From NCBI GenBank assembly GCA_013298765.1, contig JAAFJA010000003.1, positions 434,001 through 498,000 of the forward strand: a stretch of DNA of 64,000 bases, read 5' to 3'. The DNA comes from Betaproteobacteria bacterium (GTDB lineage Bacteria; Pseudomonadota; Gammaproteobacteria; Burkholderiales; Casimicrobiaceae). A model generated the notes under the pieces. That model saw nothing but the letters and a program-made list of their open reading frames with translations. It was not told the origin of the DNA and did no database searches. The position numbers and the translations under genes were made by a program. The first letter of the stretch is position 1. Every line of letters begins with the position of its first letter. Below are positions 60,958 through 64,000 of this stretch, piece after piece.

Positions 60958-61779
60958 ATGTTTTCTTCTGGCGCACGACTTGTAAATGTGGGGCTCGCGG
61001 TTCTCGCGGGCGCACTCGCGCTTGGATTTGCCTATGTCACCGAGTGGGGCGAGCGGCTGATCAACCCCGTTGTGCTTCCAGGTGAAGCGGCTGCAAAAAC
61101 ACCGCTGCAAGGCGTTGATGTGCTCCCTGATTTCAAACTCTCTGGCGAATCGGCAGCGTATAACGGCTTTCACTTGCGTCCACTTCTGAATCCGACCCGC
61201 GCCCCAGCGCCGACGGTGGCTGTGGTTGCGACCACCGAGCCGCCCAAGCCCCAGATTCGTCGTGGGCTCTACGAACTTCTCGGGATTTCTCAAATCGGAG
61301 CGATGCGGGTTGCGCAAATTCGCGAGACCGCGACGCGCCGCGTAATGAGTGTTCGTCAGGGCGACTTTCTTCAAGAGCTAAAGGTTGATCAGATTAGCAA
61401 CGACCGTGTAGTCCTTGTTTTTCAGGGCGAAAAAGACGAAATTCAGCTTGCACGATTCACCGCATCTTCTCGCGTACCACCCCCGCCCGTGATGCCAGTT
61501 AGTCCAGTGCCTGTCGCGGCAGCGCCCGCGAGTGAGCCGTCCGGCGTTTCGCGTTTCCCAGCAGTGGCCGCTCAAGTCGCCGGGCAAGTGCCGGTGCCCA
61601 GCGCTTCGCAGCCACCTGGCCCGCAGACCGCTTCGCAGAATGCGCCGCCGCCTGCGCCTGACGCTGCTGAAATACAAAGACGTGAAGCCGCCGCGGCCCA
61701 GAATCCAAATAATTGGAACCGCGCACGACTAGACAGCGCCCGCCGACGGATGCAAGATCAGGGCGGCGCGCCTAATTAG
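60958..61779 (+). CDS. GspC/PilP-like T2SS clamp protein (formerly called GspN in such operons)
   Basis: 273 residues: a single N-terminal membrane helix (LVNVGLAVLAGALALGFAYV), a linker, a PilP/GspC homology-region-like domain (ISQIGAMRVAQIRETATRRVMSVRQGDFLQELKVDQISNDRVVLVF, about 112-160) and a long Pro/Ala/Gln-rich tail. GspC links the inner platform to the GspD N0 domain; here it would be last instead of first in the operon, the arrangement seen in the PilN/T2SSM_b-type systems. Assignment by topology and position. Confidence 0.65.
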   Translation: MFSSGARLVNVGLAVLAGALALGFAYVTEWGERLINPVVLPGEAAAKTPLQGVDVLPDFKLSGESAAYNGFHLRPLLNPTRAPAPTVAVVATTEPPKPQIRRGLYELLGISQIGAMRVAQIRETATRRVMSVRQGDFLQELKVDQISNDRVVLVFQGEKDEIQLARFTASSRVPPPPVMPVSPVPVAAAPASEPSGVSRFPAVAAQVAGQVPVPSASQPPGPQTASQNAPPPAPDAAEIQRREAAAAQNPNNWNRARLDSARRRMQDQGGAPN

Positions 61780-61862
61780 TCTTCACCGTACCTAATTTAC
61801 GTTCCTGAGTTTGTCGCCAAAGAAGAGCTCACGAACGTTGATAGACACATAAAAACTTGTTT

Positions 61863-62516
61863 ATGAGGCATCCTTTGATGACATCGCTTTCCACCCGTGT
61901 GCCGCCAACAAGCGAGCGCCCTGAAAAACAACCGTCGCCCGTGAGTAACGTCATTTCGGCAACCATTCTCGCGCTCGGCCTGTGCGCTCTCGTTCCGAGT
62001 GCGTATGCACAGTCGACGCCCCCAGCCCCCTCGGCAGACGGGAAATCGAGTCCCTCAACGACCACCCCCGCAACGCCTGGCTCGGCGGAATCGGCTACCG
62101 CGCCAATTATCACTCCTGTAAGACGCGCCGGTTGGGGGCGCCCAGCAGTCGATGATGGGCAAAAAACGCCTGCGACCCCTGAAGATGTTGCGCTTGAGAC
62201 CGCTGTTCGCGCCGCGGCGCTGGATCGCTGGAAGCGCGTGGCGTCGGCCGAATGGGACCTAGCTTATGGCTACCTCACGCCGAGCGCTCGCGCGACGATC
62301 ACATTAGAGGCATTTCGTCGTGGATTGGAGGGCGCGCCCATTAAGTTTATGGACATCGGCGACGTGGTTTGCCGCAAATCCGTGTGCTCGGTCAAGGTGT
62401 ATCACGAGTACGCGATGAAAGTCCCAAAGATCGGTACAGCACCGGCTCCGTATGTTCAACTCGAGCGCTGGCGTGCTATCGACGGTAAGCCCTATTTGAT
62501 GGCGGAATCGGGTTAA
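61863..62516 (+). CDS. Predicted secreted protein of unknown function
   Basis: 217 residues from the ATG at 61863 (61878 is an alternative). A hydrophobic segment ending PSAYAQ (about 35-58) is a signal peptide with a long n-region, then a Pro/Ser/Thr-rich stretch (STPPAPSADGKSSPSTTTP) and a folded C-terminal domain with VASAEWDLAYGYLTPSARATI, two Cys (VVCRKSVCSV) and LERWRAIDGKPYLM, reminiscent of NTF2-like folds. I do not recognise the family. It directly follows the gsp operon (83 bases), so it could be a secreted substrate or accessory protein (inference). No clear ribosome site. Confidence 0.6.
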   Translation: MRHPLMTSLSTRVPPTSERPEKQPSPVSNVISATILALGLCALVPSAYAQSTPPAPSADGKSSPSTTTPATPGSAESATAPIITPVRRAGWGRPAVDDGQKTPATPEDVALETAVRAAALDRWKRVASAEWDLAYGYLTPSARATITLEAFRRGLEGAPIKFMDIGDVVCRKSVCSVKVYHEYAMKVPKIGTAPAPYVQLERWRAIDGKPYLMAESG

Positions 62517-62629
62517 AGCTGCTCGAATCGAATTTGAGATCAGGTATTCGGCCCGCACCTCTTGCGCCCTAAGTTGAATGCATCGGCGCGGCATGAATAC
62601 AACAGCTGTCACACGGCCTTGCTTATTCG

Positions 62630-62658
62630 TTGACAGCTCGAAACAAAGTCGGCAGAAT
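62630..62658 (+). promoter_or_regulatory. Sigma-70-type promoter for the last secreted protein
   Basis: A consensus -35 TTGACA (62630-62635) is followed after 17 bases by CAGAAT (62653-62658), four of six matches to TATAAT. The mRNA would have an AT-rich leader of about 100 bases before the ATG at 62767. Confidence 0.45.
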
Positions 62659-62766
62659 TAACTACATAAGCATGCTAACTGGTTATTTCTAAGTTTTTAT
62701 AAAAATACGCATTGCTGTTGGTTCTTCAGTTCTATCAACAAGTTCTCTAATGGAGACTCAGGTCTT

Positions 62767-64000
62767 ATGACTACATTCAAGAAAAATCTTCTCGCAACTG
62801 CGGTCGCGTCTGGATGCGCGATGCTCGCGGGCGGCGCGTTTGCGCAATCGGTAGGCTCTATCGTATTGAACGCCGATGGCCTCGGCGAAGCGCTGATCTA
62901 TCCTTACTACACAGCACGCGGCGACCAGAAGACGTTCGTCAGCATCGTGAACACCACGACGCTCGGCAAGGTTGTGAAAGTGCGTTTCCGTGAGGGTAAA
63001 AACTCGAACGACGTGCTCGACTTTAACTTGTACCTCTCGCCATACGACGTATGGACTGGTCAAGTTACTCGCGAGGCAGGTGGTTCGGTTCTCTACACGA
63101 ACGACACGAGCTGTACTGATCCTATTAAAGCTGACTGGGCGTTGAACCCAGCTGCTGGACTCTACGGTCAGCCATTCTTCCCGTTCGATTACCAGCGTGT
63201 TGACAGCCTTGCAGGCCGCACTGGCGCAGCGCAAGACCTCGACCGTACGCTCGAAGGTTACATGGAAGTTATCTCGATGGCGAACGTGCCAGAAGGTAAC
63301 GCTCTCTTCAATGCTATCAAGCATGATCCATCAACGGGTCGTCCTGCTAACTGTTCACTCGTTTCCGGCTTGACTGGCAGCGCGAACGTACTGGCGCCAA
63401 CTGGCGGCCTCTTCGGTGGCGCGGCGATCATCGATTTGTCGGCTACGAAAACCGGCGGCACGGGTATTGGTTACGGTGCGACCGCTTACGGTGGTTTTGC
63501 TCGTCCAGGCGTGATCTTCTCGCCTTCGTCTGCTAACCCTAACTTTGGCGATCACAACGCAACGTCTGCAGTTATCACCGACGGCAACAACCGTGTTGTA
63601 CAAGTTCAGCCAACGGCTGGCGGTGTTCTTGGCGCAGCTCAATCGTTCGCAATGGCTAACATGGCTGAGCGTATCGTTGGCGAGTACAGCGTTGACACGA
63701 CCAACTTGACGGCTCACACGACCGATTGGGTTGTGACGATGCCTGCTAAGCACTACTTCGTTAACCGTGCTACGTGGTTGACCACTTCCGGTGACCCACA
63801 CGGTCAAGTTGGCCCGTCACCTGCTGGCGCGCTTGCTCCATTCACCACGATGTGGAGTGGCGTGAATCTGAATGCGTGTGAGCAAGTGCTCCCAACCTCG
63901 ACAAGCCGTGAAGAAGATCGTGAGACAAGCCGTCTCGGATTCTCGCCACAGCCACCAGGAGCTACGCCTAACTCACTGTGCTTCGAGTCGACCGTTATTT
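62767..64000 (+). CDS. Predicted secreted or surface protein, incomplete at the window edge
   Basis: 411 codons are visible, with no stop before base 64000. Signal peptide MTTFKKNLLATAVASGC...GGAFAQ (1-27). The mature start VGSIVLNADGLGEALIYPYYTARGD leads into a beta-rich Gly/Ser/Thr sequence with Cys at about 118, 197, 375 and 406 and short polar loops. The pattern (GEALIYPYYT, FVSIVNTTTLGKVVKVRFREG) is shared by secreted proteins of unknown function in Betaproteobacteria, as far as I recall. GGAG lies about 10 bases before the ATG and a sigma-70-like promoter precedes it, so it is likely well expressed. Its position after the gsp operon suggests a T2SS substrate; not proven. Confidence 0.7.
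   Translation, partial: MTTFKKNLLATAVASGCAMLAGGAFAQSVGSIVLNADGLGEALIYPYYTARGDQKTFVSIVNTTTLGKVVKVRFREGKNSNDVLDFNLYLSPYDVWTGQVTREAGGSVLYTNDTSCTDPIKADWALNPAAGLYGQPFFPFDYQRVDSLAGRTGAAQDLDRTLEGYMEVISMANVPEGNALFNAIKHDPSTGRPANCSLVSGLTGSANVLAPTGGLFGGAAIIDLSATKTGGTGIGYGATAYGGFARPGVIFSPSSANPNFGDHNATSAVITDGNNRVVQVQPTAGGVLGAAQSFAMANMAERIVGEYSVDTTNLTAHTTDWVVTMPAKHYFVNRATWLTTSGDPHGQVGPSPAGALAPFTTMWSGVNLNACEQVLPTSTSREEDRETSRLGFSPQPPGATPNSLCFESTVI

Overview
The window looks like a chromosomal segment of a Gram-negative betaproteobacterium, probably in or near the Burkholderiales. The evidence is two Burkholderia-type trimeric porins, the aa3 oxidase cluster order (DUF2244, coxB, coxA, a 47-residue protein, ctaG, coxC, DUF2909, SURF1, a thioredoxin-like protein, ctaB), Coq7, and a complete type II secretion operon. 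I see no rRNA, tRNA, insertion sequence, prophage or CRISPR array. Genes are dense, with many 4-base ATGA overlaps.

Layout. 0.1-7.4 kb is envelope: an MsbA-type exporter, a fused glycosyl-1-phosphate transferase/sugar-nucleotide dehydratase, and two tandem porins. 7.7-22.2 kb is mixed housekeeping: Coq7, MsrB, a TPR protein and a molybdopterin oxidoreductase, TtcA, an HtrA-like protein that has lost its catalytic triad, a BI-1 protein, an RRM protein, an EEP-phosphatase/ClsB pair, a DEAD-box helicase and a YhiN-type flavoprotein. 22.2-32.5 kb is a defence-type island: a Fic protein whose catalytic His is Gln, then an Mrr-like nuclease and a type I restriction-modification operon transcribed in the order R, S, AlbA_2 ATP-binding protein, M, Mrr. 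32.7-39.8 kb carries a wax-ester synthase/DGAT divergent from an acyl-CoA-binding protein, and a five-gene operon (NRDE, DODA-type dioxygenase, Pth, KefC-like antiporter, glycerophosphodiesterase). 40-49.7 kb is an IclR regulator and the cytochrome c oxidase structural and assembly genes. 49.9-61.8 kb is rubredoxin and the T2SS operon gspE-F-G-H-I-J-K-L-M-D-C-like. The window ends with two predicted secreted proteins, the last running off the edge.

The most unusual signal is non-coding. A short A/T-centred palindrome, roughly CTTGCCC-YRATTNAAT-NGGGGC followed by an ACGA-type tail, recurs in degenerate form in most of the larger intergenic gaps (about 8.57, 12.08, 15.36, 23.78, 32.58, 32.64, 35.73, 47.04 and 49.73 kb). 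Two copies matching at 17 of 19 positions, in the same orientation, bracket the restriction island. A separate inverted array of CGC(A/T)GATT octamers lies at 20.75-20.90 kb, upstream of the flavoprotein. Protein-level oddities are the dead HtrA, the His-less Fic protein with an apparently leaderless, operator-overlapped promoter, the CoxB-cytochrome c-OmpA fusion, and the absence of ctaA from its expected slot.
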